Assembly: GCF_003589595.1 (NCBI RefSeq)
Contig: NW_020654810.1
Coordinates: forward strand, 10,835,233 to 10,899,232
Reading direction: 5' to 3'
Origin: Hyposmocoma kahamanoa
Taxonomy: Eukaryota; Arthropoda; Insecta; Lepidoptera; Cosmopterigidae
Length of the DNA stretch: 64,000 nt
How positions within the stretch are numbered: position 1 is the stretch's first letter; the number at the start of each line of letters is the position of its first letter. The position numbers were made by a program, and so were the translations under genes. Positions 11,410 to 23,800 of this stretch are shown one piece after another. The notes under the pieces are model-generated. The model was not told where the DNA came from. It saw only the letters and a program-made list of their open reading frames with translations, and made no database searches.

Positions 11410-11714
11410 TTAAATTTGTTTAATATTATTGGTTATATACTTCAGTAGAAATTGGATATAATTTAATTGTTTTTAATTCAATCATTATTATATTATTTTT
11501 AGTTATGTTTAGTAATTATTCATGTCTTTGATATGCTACACTATTGTATTAGGTTTAGCCTGTAAAAATAGATGTATGTATGAAATAAATAAATAAATAA
11601 TTATAACTTTATACGTGTATTCAATTTCAAAGCTTTGTCCAGGACTCCTAGATGTCTGTTTGACATCAACACTCTATTATTCTTACAATTCTAAATACAA
11701 AACCTAAGCTGCCT

Positions 11715-12420
11715 AGGGAAGATGGACTACCGACTTGGATGAATATAACTTATTTTTTATTTTTCATTTTATGGATGTATTCTGTGTATTGTTGTTGGTC
11801 ATTCGTCCACATGAACAGAACTGTCTGCATTCAAGGGAAAATATATTTGTTTAATTAGTAGGAAACGTCAGTATGATATATCGCCATATAATATTACTTA
11901 TGTTGTTGTTGCAGTTAGGATAATTCGTGTGTCCTTTTTGGTGAATTGTATTAAGAAAGTAAGAAAATCTGACGGAACGTAGATAGCTGCAGGACGAGGA
12001 CTAAGGCAGCTGGGAAGTCAATATTGATGTTCCCCAGTGGACGCCCGATGGATGTTCAAGCCTGTGATGCCGTCGTAATAGCGTGCACGATGAGGATTGT
12101 TATTTGTTTGGAATTATATAAAGATTCTGGTAGGATTTAGGTTATGTAGGTTATTTAGGCTAGGATACCTAAATAGCTAGGATAGCTAATAAATATATTT
12201 AGATTACTTGATTAGGATGTGATCATAGTCTGTCCTTTTAGATAGGTTTATGACAGATTAAAGCCACAGTCTTCTCGGTAGTTGTGTGTGTTAGTAAGTG
12301 ATAGCTTCCGCGCAGTGTATGGCTAGCCTATAGTAAAGGCTGGTCACATATGTATGTTGCCTATCATAGATAGGGCACTGGCTAGTGATGGTCACCCCGT
12401 CAGTTGTGCCGAAAAGGGAT
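11715..12420. other. Unassigned moderately GC-rich stretch
   Basis: It lies between the foldback element and a solo foldback arm. No frame is convincing, although a short run on the + strand near 12025-12120 reads like a coding remnant with stops. It holds short direct repeats around TAGGTTATTTAGG and GATAGCTAA near 12140-12200. Probably old mobile DNA. Confidence 0.45.
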
Positions 12421-12620
12421 ATAGTACAGGCAGCTTAGTTTTTGTAATTAGAATTGTAAGAATAGTTGAGTATTGATGTCTAACAGACATCTAAGAGTTC
12501 TGGACAAAGCTTTGAAATTGAATACACGCATAAAGTTATAATTATGATGTAATCGTCGTTTATATTTATAAAGTACCTCTCGCTACGCTATCCAAGCCAC
12601 GTTCCTATGTTATAGTACCT
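12421..12620 (+). repeat. Solo arm of the 7455-11714 foldback family
   Basis: This 200-bp block matches the left foldback arm in the same orientation, from CAGGCAGCTTAG through CAGACATCTAAGAGT to CTCTCGCTACGC. No inverted partner was found close by. Confidence 0.82.
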
Positions 12621-12764
12621 AAAGTACCCTGTGGTATATATAGGCCTTATTTCATCTAAGAACAGATCTACCGGACGTACGTTATTTATTTTCAAAATAC
12701 AATTTAGAGACAAAAATGGAATTAAATTTATTTGCTACTTGTACCATTTCTTTATGCGTTGTTT

Positions 12765-12895
12765 TTGGTTTTTAACGGCTTTTTTGCGCCTCACCGCTAT
12801 CTGTGACAAGTTATGAAAGTTTTTTCTTCGCTCAACCAGGTACTTTTATAAAACTACCAGAGTTTTACAAGAGATGTCGCTATTAAGATTTGTAA
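12765..12895 (+). repeat. Repeat module G, copy 1
   Basis: It shares GTTTTTGGTTTTTAACG, then CAACCAGGTACTTTTA and GAGATGTCGCTATTAA, with 14600-14705 and with the reverse strand of 62600-62720. Function is unknown; it could be a SINE body. Confidence 0.65.
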
Positions 12896-12954
12896 TATTG
12901 ACTTTTGTGTCATATTATAATATATTGAATGTTATGTTTTACTCATTGTCTTAC

Positions 12955-13107
12955 AAATAAATGGACGACGGGTCCAATACAAAAACCACGACAAAAATGT
13001 CCCAAGTCAACCTATTTAAACTTAGTGACATGTAAAGGAATATGAAAAAGCTAAAATGTTGAATTTAAATTGTAATGTCATCGCAGTACTGTCTAATTTT
13101 GCTTGCT
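12955..13107. repeat. Repeat family D, copy 1
   Basis: About 150 bp running from ATGGACGACGGGTCCAATAC to CAGTACTGTCTAATTTTGCT match 24300-24450 in the same orientation. No coding content. Confidence 0.72.
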
Positions 13108-13669
13108 TCGCTGTCAGTCGAACAAACGAAGACTAAAGCGTGAATGACGCTCTGTATACGATTTTAACGCCCTATAAGTTCGGACACTTTTTAGCGCGGA
13201 CCCGATGTCCATATAATTGTAAGTCAATGGTTTTACTTATTTTTTTGCTCTTATTAATAATATTTGATTTGATTACACAAACTAATAGAATAATTTTACA
13301 AAAAATATATATCGTGGTAACAAAACATCATAATATTCATAAATATTACAAAATCGTAATAAATTATCGATTACCCGCAACTCGATATAAATTCGCACAT
13401 TACGCATGATAATTCATGCGTAATGTTCGGATTTACGATCATACGAGCATGCAAAAACATCCCCCTTGTTTTGATACAAAACTAGAAAACAAGTGGAAAG
13501 TTTGAGAAATGTTTTGTTCTTCAAGGAAGTTTTTTTTATATTTAATGTTATATTGGCTTGCTGTCATTGCACAGTAAAGAGACAAACTCTACATAACTGC
13601 AGAAGGTCCAGAGTTCGATTTCCGTAGGATGTTAATGATTTAATAACGGTGCCCTAATCTGAATAGTCG

Positions 13670-13936
13670 AAGTACTATATAGAGTTCCTTTTGAAAGAGT
13701 TCGTCCAGTGAAGTACTGACACCTTATCTATTTCTGCCGCCGGTTTTGAAGTGTTGGGGAGCTGGTGAAATTACAGGCACACTTATTTCTTAAGGTGACA
13801 GACGCAGTGGCAGTGCGCCTCGTTTCTTTGCGATTTAAAGAGCTGAGTGGTACTATAACTGTTAATGACAGGCGTGTAGCTTACGTACCGTCAGGCGCCA
13901 CGACTTTTTCGTCCCGTCACTTGATATTATAAAAAT
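13670..13936 (+). repeat. Repeat family A, copy 2
   Basis: It runs from GAAAGAGTTCGTCCAGTGAA to CCCGTCACTTGATATTATAA, with the usual middle phrase GGTGAAATTACAGGCACA. The stretch 13108-13669 to its left holds no recognised feature. Confidence 0.78.
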
Positions 13937-14024
13937 GGCAATCCAGTTTCCAACAGTTTGGTACAAATCACCGAAGCACATGGAACCGTATTAAAAAAAA
14001 ACGCACACGATTTTAGTTCTCGCT

Positions 14025-14220
14025 TACAAGAAATTCCCAAGTTTGAGACCAGCCAACTGGTACAGTTGTGTGGCATACGATTCTTATTTATTTTATGGAA
14101 ATTATGCTTTTCTTCTCTTCAATCCAGAACTTAATATCTCGGAGACAGAAATGAATCACGCCTTTTAATTCTAGCTTAAATGTATGCCAAGTTACTAACA
14201 TATTTTTTACTAATTCATTC
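14025..14220 (+). repeat. SINE family C tail fragment
   Basis: It shares TTTGAGACCAG, TGTGGCATACGATT and CGGAGACAGAAA phrases with 19560-19690 and partly with 56430. The tRNA-like head is missing. Confidence 0.6.
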
Positions 14221-14429
14221 ATATCGTACATCGTACACTAACAGTAACAAAAACCAGACATGTAGGCCATAGTCAATATAGGGTTGAGTCAATCACCGTC
14301 CAAAAGCAAGCTGCTAAATTTCGATCACTCGAGCTTCAGGCGGTGACCGAAGCTCTGTACTGTAATTTTTAAGTTTATAGAATGTCACAATGTTTGACTA
14401 CCATGACATTAAATTATTTTTGTCAAATT

Positions 14430-14580
14430 AATCCACTACTTTGATATAATATAATTATTAGTACAAAGATCGAAGACTAAGAAAAAATTTCTTCGATACT
14501 GTTGGATTCAAACTAACGTCTTCCAGCAAACCGTGCCAGACGCTATAGCAACTAAGCCATAGAACGAACTAGCGGATATT
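14430..14580 (-). repeat. tRNA-core repeat family E, copy 1
   Basis: Read on the minus strand, a tRNA-like core shows an A box (ATGGCTTAGTTGCTATAGCG) and a B box (AGTTTGAATCC). It is flanked by the family phrase TTTGTACTAATAATTAT and an end TAGTGGATTAATTT. Sister copies lie at 16965, 53265 and 62395. A G module follows at 14600-14705. Confidence 0.68.
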
Positions 14581-14599
14581 GCGAGTTTTTCTATGTGCT

Positions 14600-14705
14600 T
14601 GTTACATTGTTTTTGGTTTTTAACGACTTTTTTCTGGGAGAAATCTATTTCTTCACTCAGCCAGGTACCTTTACAGCTACCAGCAGTTGACAAAAGATGT
14701 CACTT
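14600..14705 (+). repeat. Repeat module G, copy 2, next to a splice acceptor
   Basis: It matches 12765-12895, including CAGCCAGGTACCTTTACA and AAAGATGTCACTTTAAT. It ends about 50 bp upstream of the first DAGLB coding exon. Confidence 0.65.
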
Positions 14706-14733
14706 TAATAATTGTAATTTTTAGTTTATTGAT

Positions 14734-14756
14734 TACTAACATGTTGTTTGTTGCAG
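14734..14756 (+). other. Branch point and acceptor of the DAGLB start-codon exon
   Basis: TACTAAC at 14734-14740 is a textbook branch-point sequence, followed by GTTGTTTGTTGCAG ending at 14756. The next bases are G then ATG, so only one untranslated base lies in this exon. The 5' UTR must therefore come from an upstream non-coding exon that I could not locate. Confidence 0.75.
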
Positions 14757-14757
14757 G

Positions 14758-14852
14758 ATGCCGGCGCTCCGGTTGCTGGGGCGCAAATGGCTAGCTGCCT
14801 CAGACGACCTGGTGTTCCCGAGCATCTTCGAGCTTATCTTCCGCTTCGTATG
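14758..14852 (+). CDS. DAGLB: DAGLB coding exon 1
   Basis: Residues 1-32. It encodes the cytosolic N-terminus and the beginning of the first membrane segment. SDDLVFP is strongly conserved in DAGLs. The donor is TG followed by GTATGT (phase 2). The following intron of about 14.1 kb is the largest in the gene. Confidence 0.93.
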
Positions 14853-17800
14853 GTATGTAACAATAACACATTTATCAATTCATCTGTGATTGGATATCCT
14901 TTAGAAAGTAAATAAGTACTAAAATTTACCAGTTTTGTTTTACTAAAAAATTTTAAAAAAAAGCCTAAATTAAAGAAATGTATTTCCTTTTTTACTTTTT
15001 CTTATTTAATTTTAGTGACGTTAGTAACAACCTTTTAACAGGCGGTCACGAGTATTCCTTACAAGCCTAATTTGAATATATAGATAAGAATCAACTCTCA
15101 TTTCCAAGACGTAAACACGGTTTTGGCGGACTAATACCTTTATGAAGTACTTCAAGACTGTGTGATAATGAGTTGCTTAATCGTATAGAATCACAAGTGT
15201 TTATTTATTCAATTGCTTCAATTTCCTACTAATACAGGTTTGTCGAGTGACTCGAGGTTAATTTGCATTCTTGTAAATTTCGTAATCCTTACTTATTTGG
15301 AAAAAAAATTTATTTGTTAAAATTTAATGGATATTAAACTTTCAGTTAATTCTATAATAATAATAAATGGTTTATTATCTCAACAAAAACAAAAACAGAT
15401 CTTAACGGACTAACAATAGTATTGTATCCCTTGTGAGATACTGGAGACCGAACTAGGCAACTAAATCTGTATTAAGGTGAGGCCAGACAGAGACAGAGCG
15501 CGTAATTTAGTGAGTTTTTAGTTGCTTTTTTTGAGTTGCCCAGTTTGCGCTCGACCGAAATTCGGTTGGAGCGCTAGACTAATGTAGTTTATTCAATTGC
15601 TTTTTAAGCGTTTATACCAAAGTGACCCCTTCCCTCATCCCTACCTCCACCCGCGCCAACCCGTCGTACGATGCGACCGAAAGTCAGTCGTCATTAAGCC
15701 CGGGAGTCTTTTTCTTTTAATTTTTTTTATAACATCAAGTGACGGGACGTACAAGTCGTGCGCCTGATGGTAAGCAACACGCCTGTCCATAACAGTTACA
15801 GTGCCACTCAGAGCTTTAAATTGCAAAGTTCTGAGGGGCACTACCACTGCGCCCGTCACCCTGAGACATAAGTTGACAAGTCCCATGTGTCTGTAATTTC
15901 ACCAGCACCTTTACCATTTAAAGCGGGAACACAGTAATGCTGACATTACTGCTTGGCGGCAGAAATAGGTAAGGTGGCAGTACTTCCCTAAACGAACTCT
16001 TCCACAAGGAGCTCTACTGCAACTAAAAGTCGACAGATAACTCATTTTGCATCGTCGTGTGAAACAAATCGTACTTTTATATGATACATACCAAATGCAG
16101 CACAAACTACGCAACTCAAACTACGCGACTCACAACTCATAAAATTACGCTCGTCTGGCCTCACACTTACAGCTCACCAGGCCCCCGTCCTCTCAGACTA
16201 GGCTCAATTAATAATAATAACGTACACACTCAACATAGTCCCGCACACACATAGACAACCACAAATTACACCCAAACTCACGAGGAAATAATAATAATAA
16301 TAGTTTATTTCGGATTATCTCCATATCGTGTTAGTAACAATTGTAACCTTATGACTAAGTCAGTAAAATACAATTTTTTTATAAAATTTATCCTTTCTGG
16401 CTGTCGCATGAAGAGCCTCTCATGCCTGTATAAATGGGCCGTCGACACTGGTCGCAACAATGTCATGGAAAAAAAAACATATGTCTAGTAGGACTACGAG
16501 AATTGCTGTGCATTAAAGCTTTGATGCATCTGTTATTTTGGCTATTTGCACCCATTGACTTACAAAAAGTCAATGTTTGCACCTGTCATTTTCAGTAACA
16601 TTTGCGAGAATAAATATTATATGAATTGATAGCTGAAAATATGCATTGTGCTGCTCTGTAGCAAATCGTCGCCTTACTTTCTCAAACTTGTACCTTAAAG
16701 CACAAAGTCACTGAAATGTAATAAGTGATATACAAATTTTGCAGGCCACTTTCACATCACATTTCCTTCATATTCACACACTGGCTTTTACCTATTCTTA
16801 AAGTAATGCATCCAAATTGACACCCTTAATAAGAAATTTAAAATAAATAGAAAGTTTTGCCATCTCCTGAATAATCACTCTTTAAAAGATACGAGTTTGA
16901 GACAAGAGCATGGAAATGTTAGCTACTGCCTTTAATTTTATTTCAAGGTTCGCAAATATATCAGAGGAAAATTTTGTAGTGGACACTATAAAATTAAAAC
17001 CTGATTTGTTAAAATTGTTAATACAAAGATCGAACACAAAAAAATTCCTTCGATCCAGCTGGGCTAAAACCAGCGACCTCGCCATACCGTGACTAACGCT
17101 CTCCTAAATAAGCTACAGAACGAAACAGCAGACCTTTCGAGTCCAGACGGTTTGAAGGAATTTACTTTGTGTTCAATCTTTGTATTTATAATTTTATTTT
17201 AGCAAAGTAGTGGACTAATTTCACAAAAATAATTGAATATCATGGTTGTAAAATATCGTGATATTCAACAAATATTTATTCAAGAATAATTATAGTGGTC
17301 ATCATCTCTAATACACTGAACAAAAGCTCCACATACTATGTATACTTATATCGAAGAAACTGTGAATGATCGTTGATAAAGTCTTAAGGTGTAGATACAA
17401 GTCAAGGTCAGCAAGGCAACTTGTAGCCAATCATAGAAGTAGGTTTCTTAGAACCTACGCAGTAATAGCGTTGGGTATTACCCACATATTTTTACTACAA
17501 ATGTCTTTTATTTTACCTACTTATCAATATAATTTTTATACTGGCTCCGTTGCCAAACGATTACCATGCTGGACTACCACGCAGAGATGACGATGGCCTA
17601 CATTTATTTATCTCGAGAGTTCATGGTTTTGTCTAGGTGTATGTCCATAACACCCGCGATATAGGGTTTCCCTAATGCGGGGCTATGAGTGCGTGCGTTA
17701 ATGTAATGTAATAAACTAATAATAATATTCCTAATTATATTCTAGACCACTAAATCCGTTTCATGTCTTTTTAATCTTCTAAGAACAATCAAACTACAAT

Positions 17801-20800
17801 AAGAAAAGCGTTAAACGTGCTAAATATAATTACTTACATGCCTCAGGACCAAACAAATATATCCCCAGTTTTGTATACAAAACGTATTTTTCTAGACACC
17901 CTATAAATTATAGCTAAATTTGAACACGATATTTTTATTATAATTTACGCTGGGTGTCTGAATCACTTCGCATATTATGTACATACATTTTGATTTACTC
18001 GTGCCCTTAGGAGGTTGTAATACTCGTATTTTCTTCATTTTGTTTTATTCTTTTGGCTGGGGTTCCATTATTGAGCTCTCTATTGCAAAGACTGTAAACA
18101 TGTATTTCTCCTGAAGACGCACGACTTGTTCGTCCCGTCACTTGATATCATAGAAAAAGAAAATAAGTTGTTATTAAATTGTTTAAATTTTTTAGAGGTC
18201 GTCATCCTCTTCAGGCGAAAGAAATGTTTACAGTCTTTGCAAGAGAGAGCTCAATAACGGAACCCCTGCCATAGCAATTGCAGTGACACTCAATCGCAAA
18301 GATCTGAGTGACACTACCAGTGCGCCCGTCACTTTGAGACATAAATTGACAAGTCTCATGTCCTTTCCTTATTCCTGATTCCTTAAAATTGCAAAGCAGT
18401 AATGCTCACATTACTGCTTGGTGACAAAAATGGGTAAAGCGGTAATACTTGGACGAACTCTCTCACAAGGAGCTCTACTGCAACTAAAAATTAGCAATAT
18501 ACTTAGACATGGCTGCCTTTGCCCACATTAGTTTGAAGTTGTTTATGTACTGTTTTTGTGGTTGTGTGGGAGCAATAAAGAATATATTCTGTTATCAAGC
18601 GTCATTGCTAGCCATGAAACATCTTTAAAAAAAAAATTAAAGTAGTAGAGGGAAGGATAAAAAGAACGACAATCTTCACGGTACATAAGTTCACACATTT
18701 TGCGCTTGCTTGAAAGTTACTCTTTGAGAGTTGGCTTAGCTTTATTTACATTTAATTTTTTCTATGGGACTAACTTATTTTAAGAAATAAACGTATTTTT
18801 GTCTGTACCTTTGTATTGTTTCTTGAATCATTAAAATAAAAACTCAATAGCCATAACAGTAAGAAACAGAACATAATTTATATACAAAAAGCCAGCCCTA
18901 ATGAGTTTCTTCTACTGTTCTGTGGTTTCTTCAGTGTATATACATCGTTTAGTAAAGAATATTGAAATATTGAAAAACAATGACTAATGAATCTTTCAGA
19001 TATGACTTTGCAATTTTTATACAAAAACCATCAGCGCATAAACTCAGCGCCAATGACTGTTCTTAATTAAATGTACAATTAGTTCAAGACTGTGTTAACC
19101 GGATAATATTAATACACTATACCAATATAAAACGATGCCAATTCAATATATATTATGCCAATATTCACTTGTCAGTAACTTATTTTAGTATCACTTCGTT
19201 TACTATCGGAAAACGTTTATTGATTTGGAAGGACTCGAGCTTGAGATACATTTAACAACCTCGGTGGCCCAAACGGCTTATACTGTGGGTGCTGGATAAG
19301 GGGGTCCCGGGCTGAATTCCCGGTAGGACCAAATGGGGAAATGAACTTTTCTGAATTCGTTCTCTTATTATGATATCAAGTGACGGGACTACAAGTCGTG
19401 CGCCTGGCGGTAAGCGACACACCTGTCCATAACAGTTGCAGTGCCACTCAGAGCTTTAAATCACAAAGATCTGAGAGGCACTGCTACTGCGCCCGTCACC
19501 CTGAGACATAAGTTAACAAGTTCCATGTGCCTGTAATTTTACCAGCACCCTTCAAAACCGTTCCGTAATTGGTGTGGTTGTATGGCATATAATTATTATT
19601 TGTTTTATGTAAATTATGCATTTTTTCTTCAAACATCTCTTAATGTCCCGGAGACAGAAAAGATAGACACGCCTTCTTTCTTTAATAATATGAACACAGA
19701 CTTAATACATGCATATTATGTTACATAAAATATTTAAAGAGGAATTAACTAATAATCAGTATTTTAAAAAGAATATTCATTTTTATACACAGGATCCATA
19801 TTTCTAATATTATCCAATAAACGCGTTGTTGTCGCATCGTTAAGGCATGTTATATGTTCTAAGTTTTTAGGCAATAGAAATATACATATACGGAAATTAT
19901 TATTCTCAACACAAATCTCAAAATTTTTTCCAAGTTTTTGTTGATTGAATCCTAGTTTAAAGGTATTCCAAGTTACTAACACATTGAATGTTGAAGATAC
20001 ATTACATATATATTATATTAAATAAAATATTTAATCTTTGTAACTTTATTATTGAAAAAAACCGACATGAAAAGTTCGCGGAATTACATATATTTGCTAA
20101 GTTGTATTAAAATCGGTTACCGGAAAGTGTGCGAAACCGGATTCATTCCCTAGTTTACCACTTCTTGGAGGTGTAATAATATTTTATATATAACACCTCT
20201 ATATAATATTTTCTTCAAATTTTAATGGGACCAATACTGAGGTACCCTTGTTCAAACAAAAAAGAATTATCAAAATCGGTACACTAATTGGAGTTATCGC
20301 GTAACATTCATATATAAAAAATACAGTTGAATTGACAACCTCCTCCTTTTCTTGAAGTCAGTTTAAAATGAAAGGTGCTTCTAGACAATTCAAACTATAT
20401 TCTTGCTTGTATCACAGGTAACAGAGCTTTGAAGAGTATTTCTATGCAAGGTATTAATAAGAGTGTATTATTATCCCGGATCAATATACCCGTTTATGTG
20501 CGATGTCTGAGATTTCACTAAACAAAGTCTCTTTGATCGTAAAGTGTAATATCTTATGTGACCAGCCGCATCGCGCTTGAGACGATGATCGGCCGTGCCA
20601 CAACTGCCGACGGCGGCGATCAGGTGATTACGTCACCGGTTAACTTTCATTGCCCAATTAGTTAGATAATTAAATCAACACGGGCCCCTCAATTTAGATC
20701 TACATTTTTGAAAGGACCGCACCGCACCGACTGCCACACGAGCAATGTGGTGTGGCAACGTTAAACGACCCATTCGCTACCTGCACGGCAGTCCGCTGCG

Positions 20801-23800
20801 CAGGCACGAGACTGCTCACATACTATCCTGCGTATGGCACACGTATGAAGTCTCGCAGGACACATTGCAGGATTGCAGGATGGCTTGCATGTGCACACTG
20901 CTGCGACTACATTCATAACCCTGCATTATGCGGCGGACAGCAAGGCGGACTGCAATGCAAGATAATGAATGCCCTCTTTAACGCCGCTTGCTTACGCACA
21001 GCAGCACCCCTCCCCGCTTTATCTTCTGGTACCTTGTCCAACGCGCACGCGTTTTATTGCCACGCGCGATATCAACGCACCGTGTGGCATATCTGATTTA
21101 TATGTAATACAATGTAGCGTCACAACGCAACGTCGCATCGGAACGCGCCGACGCAACGCCCGTGTGGCATCGATCGAAAGAGGAAAAGGCGATGATCGTA
21201 TGAATACAATGTGGAGCAAAGAATTGAAAATTTTAGACTACTGTGGTAATTTTTAATACCTACGGTTCGAAAATCGATGCACTCTAAGTAAATCTATTAA
21301 CGTCACGAGTGTTTTTAGATCGTGCTTTGAGAAATTAAGTAGCCTATACTAATTCGGCTCAAAATAAAAATCATTCATGATAAACGTTTGAAATATCTAC
21401 GCGTAATTGATTGCACAATCTTATTCCGACTCTATTTTTGACGGTAGCTCAGCAAACTATAGCATGTAATAATATATTATATTATAATATATTATATTTT
21501 ATAGTAAAATCATATTTCCGTTGGACTTAAACGTCCTAAAAATCTGAGGCACAACCACAGTGGAAAAGATTTAACGACGAAGCCACCACCACCCACCGCC
21601 GCGCATTTAGAATAATTTTATGATCCACCCATAAACAAGAAAACGAGGGAGCCAAACGTTTTACGTGGTAACAAACATAACAAATGAGAGCCATTGCTAA
21701 AGCACGATTGATTCCGACCTTGACGCAAATCAGGACTATGTTGAAAGGCGCGGGGTGCAAATAATACGACATTGACACGGATTCTAACATGTGCTCCCCG
21801 CAGTTTAGAATCGTCTTATAATATAGTGATTACAGAGATTTACTTAAATTAACATATACCATGATAATATTCAGAACAGTTTATTTATATTTGTGTATAT
21901 ATCATCGCCCTGATAAGATTAAACATCGCCTTACCAGTCTGAACTGTTAAAATTATTACAAATTTAATAAGAAAAAAATCTGTTTTATTTTGCATTTCGT
22001 AACAAACTGTTCAGATTTGCCTTTGTACATATTTTATGATTTGTTAAACGATTTAAGAGACGTACATACGAAATATTTTCTTTTTGATTGTTTTCCTGTT
22101 TCCAAGTTCAGGGTAACTAACTACCATCAGTCACGTTATGTTTTACGTAAACGAACACAAGTCATTGTAAAGGAAAAGAGGTTCCGGGTTCGATTCCCGG
22201 CCGGGAGAAATATTTGTATAGATACATATATTTGTCTCGTGAGTTTGGGTGTAATTTGTGGTTGTCCATGTATGTGTGTATGGCACCCGCGACACATGGT
22301 TTCCCTAGTGCGGGGCTACGAGTGTGTGCGTTATTATTCTCAGGATGTTGTTGGGGCTTACGCGGCATTTCAGTGCGTCGTCTGGAATATTCGCGGAAAC
22401 GCGAACTGGCAGATAAGCGACTGGTGTCGTTGCTAAGGCGCGTACGTGCAGCTCCAACAACCTCCTAGCCACTGTCGCGGAGAGAATCGACAGCCCATTT
22501 CTGCAGACATGGGAGGCCCTTCACATGTCAGCTAGAAGGGATTGACTAAAATTTAAATTTGTGTGTTTACTAACTTGGCATAAGGTTATAATTGTTACTA
22601 ACACCATATGGAGACATTCTGAAATAAGCAATTATTATTATTATTATTATTCTGGCGAATTCTTCGGTGCATACCATAATGGGTGTTGATAGAGGTAGTG
22701 TGGGCTATTATTATTATTATGTTCTTTTTTTGTCTTCTCTTCTATCAGCTGGTTTGAACTACACTTACGGCCTTACGGATTTTGATGATTCTTTTTTATT
22801 GGAAAGAGGGTACCTCGGTAGTAGTCCCATTTAAATTTGAAGAAAATATTCAAATTTTAAGGTTGCCAAACTAGGGGATGAATCCGGTTTCGCGGACTTT
22901 CGGTTTTTGTAGCACTCTGTACTGAGACTATATTATTATTATTCGGATCAAATATCGTATTTGCTGATCTGAAAGGAGTGATATCATGCTCCTTTAGCCT
23001 TACAGCTACACTACGCACTTCATTCAAAAATGTTGTTTAATGTTAATTGACATTAAAAACGATTGCACAGTGAAGTTGTCGTAATACTCGCACACGAAGC
23101 CAAATACTGACGTAGCTCAAAATTGCGGAATAGAGAGAACACGATTTGAAAATTTAAAAAAAACACGGAATGAAACCAATTTACGTAATCTCGTTTAAAA
23201 ATGGGAAATTAAGTATTATAATATTTCACATTATTCGCAGTGAATTGCATGATTTGATTCCGCCTTCCCCTTTCCATCATCGGGGGACTATAATTAGTCA
23301 TATATAGTCATCAACATAACTGTTGTGGATATTTCCAGGATTCTCACGAAGCGTTTCGCTTGGCGAATGGCTATTGAGTGGAATTCCCTGCCTGCGGACT
23401 TATTCCCCGAACGCTATAACTTGGATCTTTTCAAGGCGAGACTGAATAGGCATTATTTATGTGTGTATGCTACATCGTCGACCTCATCGTCACTTTCCAT
23501 CAGATGAGATGAAGGTCAAATGCGCACTTATATTTTGAATAAAAAAAATACACTCAGTATTTTTTTCCTGGTATTAAACGATACGCCTTTCCCTTACGAG
23601 GATCAGATGTATTCTCTTGGTCTGTTGAAAGAACTAATCTCATAAACCTTTTGTATAATCGAAAACCGTAGAGTGATTCACATTTAAATGTTTAGCAATT
23701 ATTGATCGTTGATTGAGCCTTGCTGCATCAATGCCACAATATGTGCGGCCTTCTCGACCGATATTGCCATATTTATCTTGAAAAAAGTGTTGTTTGTTCA

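Larger units (their letters stand above)
7825..11600 (+). mobile_element. LINE 2: decayed, 5'-truncated non-LTR retrotransposon
   Basis: It is about 3.8 kb. An ORF1 remnant, an APE endonuclease, a broken reverse transcriptase and a C-terminal basic domain follow in order, and it ends in an AAAT tail at 11583-11600. It sits inside the right arm of a foldback element; the ATAA at the junction may be part of the target duplication. Frameshifts and stops show it is inactive. It is related to LINE 1 in the linker (YPEWYSAEIVGALKSKSRLHK) and at the C-terminus. Confidence 0.92.
7455..11714. mobile_element. Foldback element with long inverted arms, interrupted by LINE 2
   Basis: The left arm is 7455-7634 and starts CAGGCGGCTTAGG. 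The right arm is its reverse complement, split into 7735-7824 and 11601-11714 and ending CCTAAGCTGCCT. The arms are about 190 bp with a roughly 100-bp AT-rich spacer (7635-7734). Joining the two right-arm pieces restores the order seen in the left arm and in the solo arm at 12421-12620, so LINE 2 inserted later. No transposase is present. The element is non-autonomous and its class is not determined. Confidence 0.85.

Noticed and set aside
2218..11600. Regular AAAT tandem units as a possible CRISPR-like array
   Set aside because: They are retrotransposon tails and microsatellites with no spacers, in an animal genome.
20752..21096. 114-codon + strand frame
   Set aside because: It sits in a CpG-rich block, lacks protein motifs, and overlapping frames on both strands are also open, as expected from composition.
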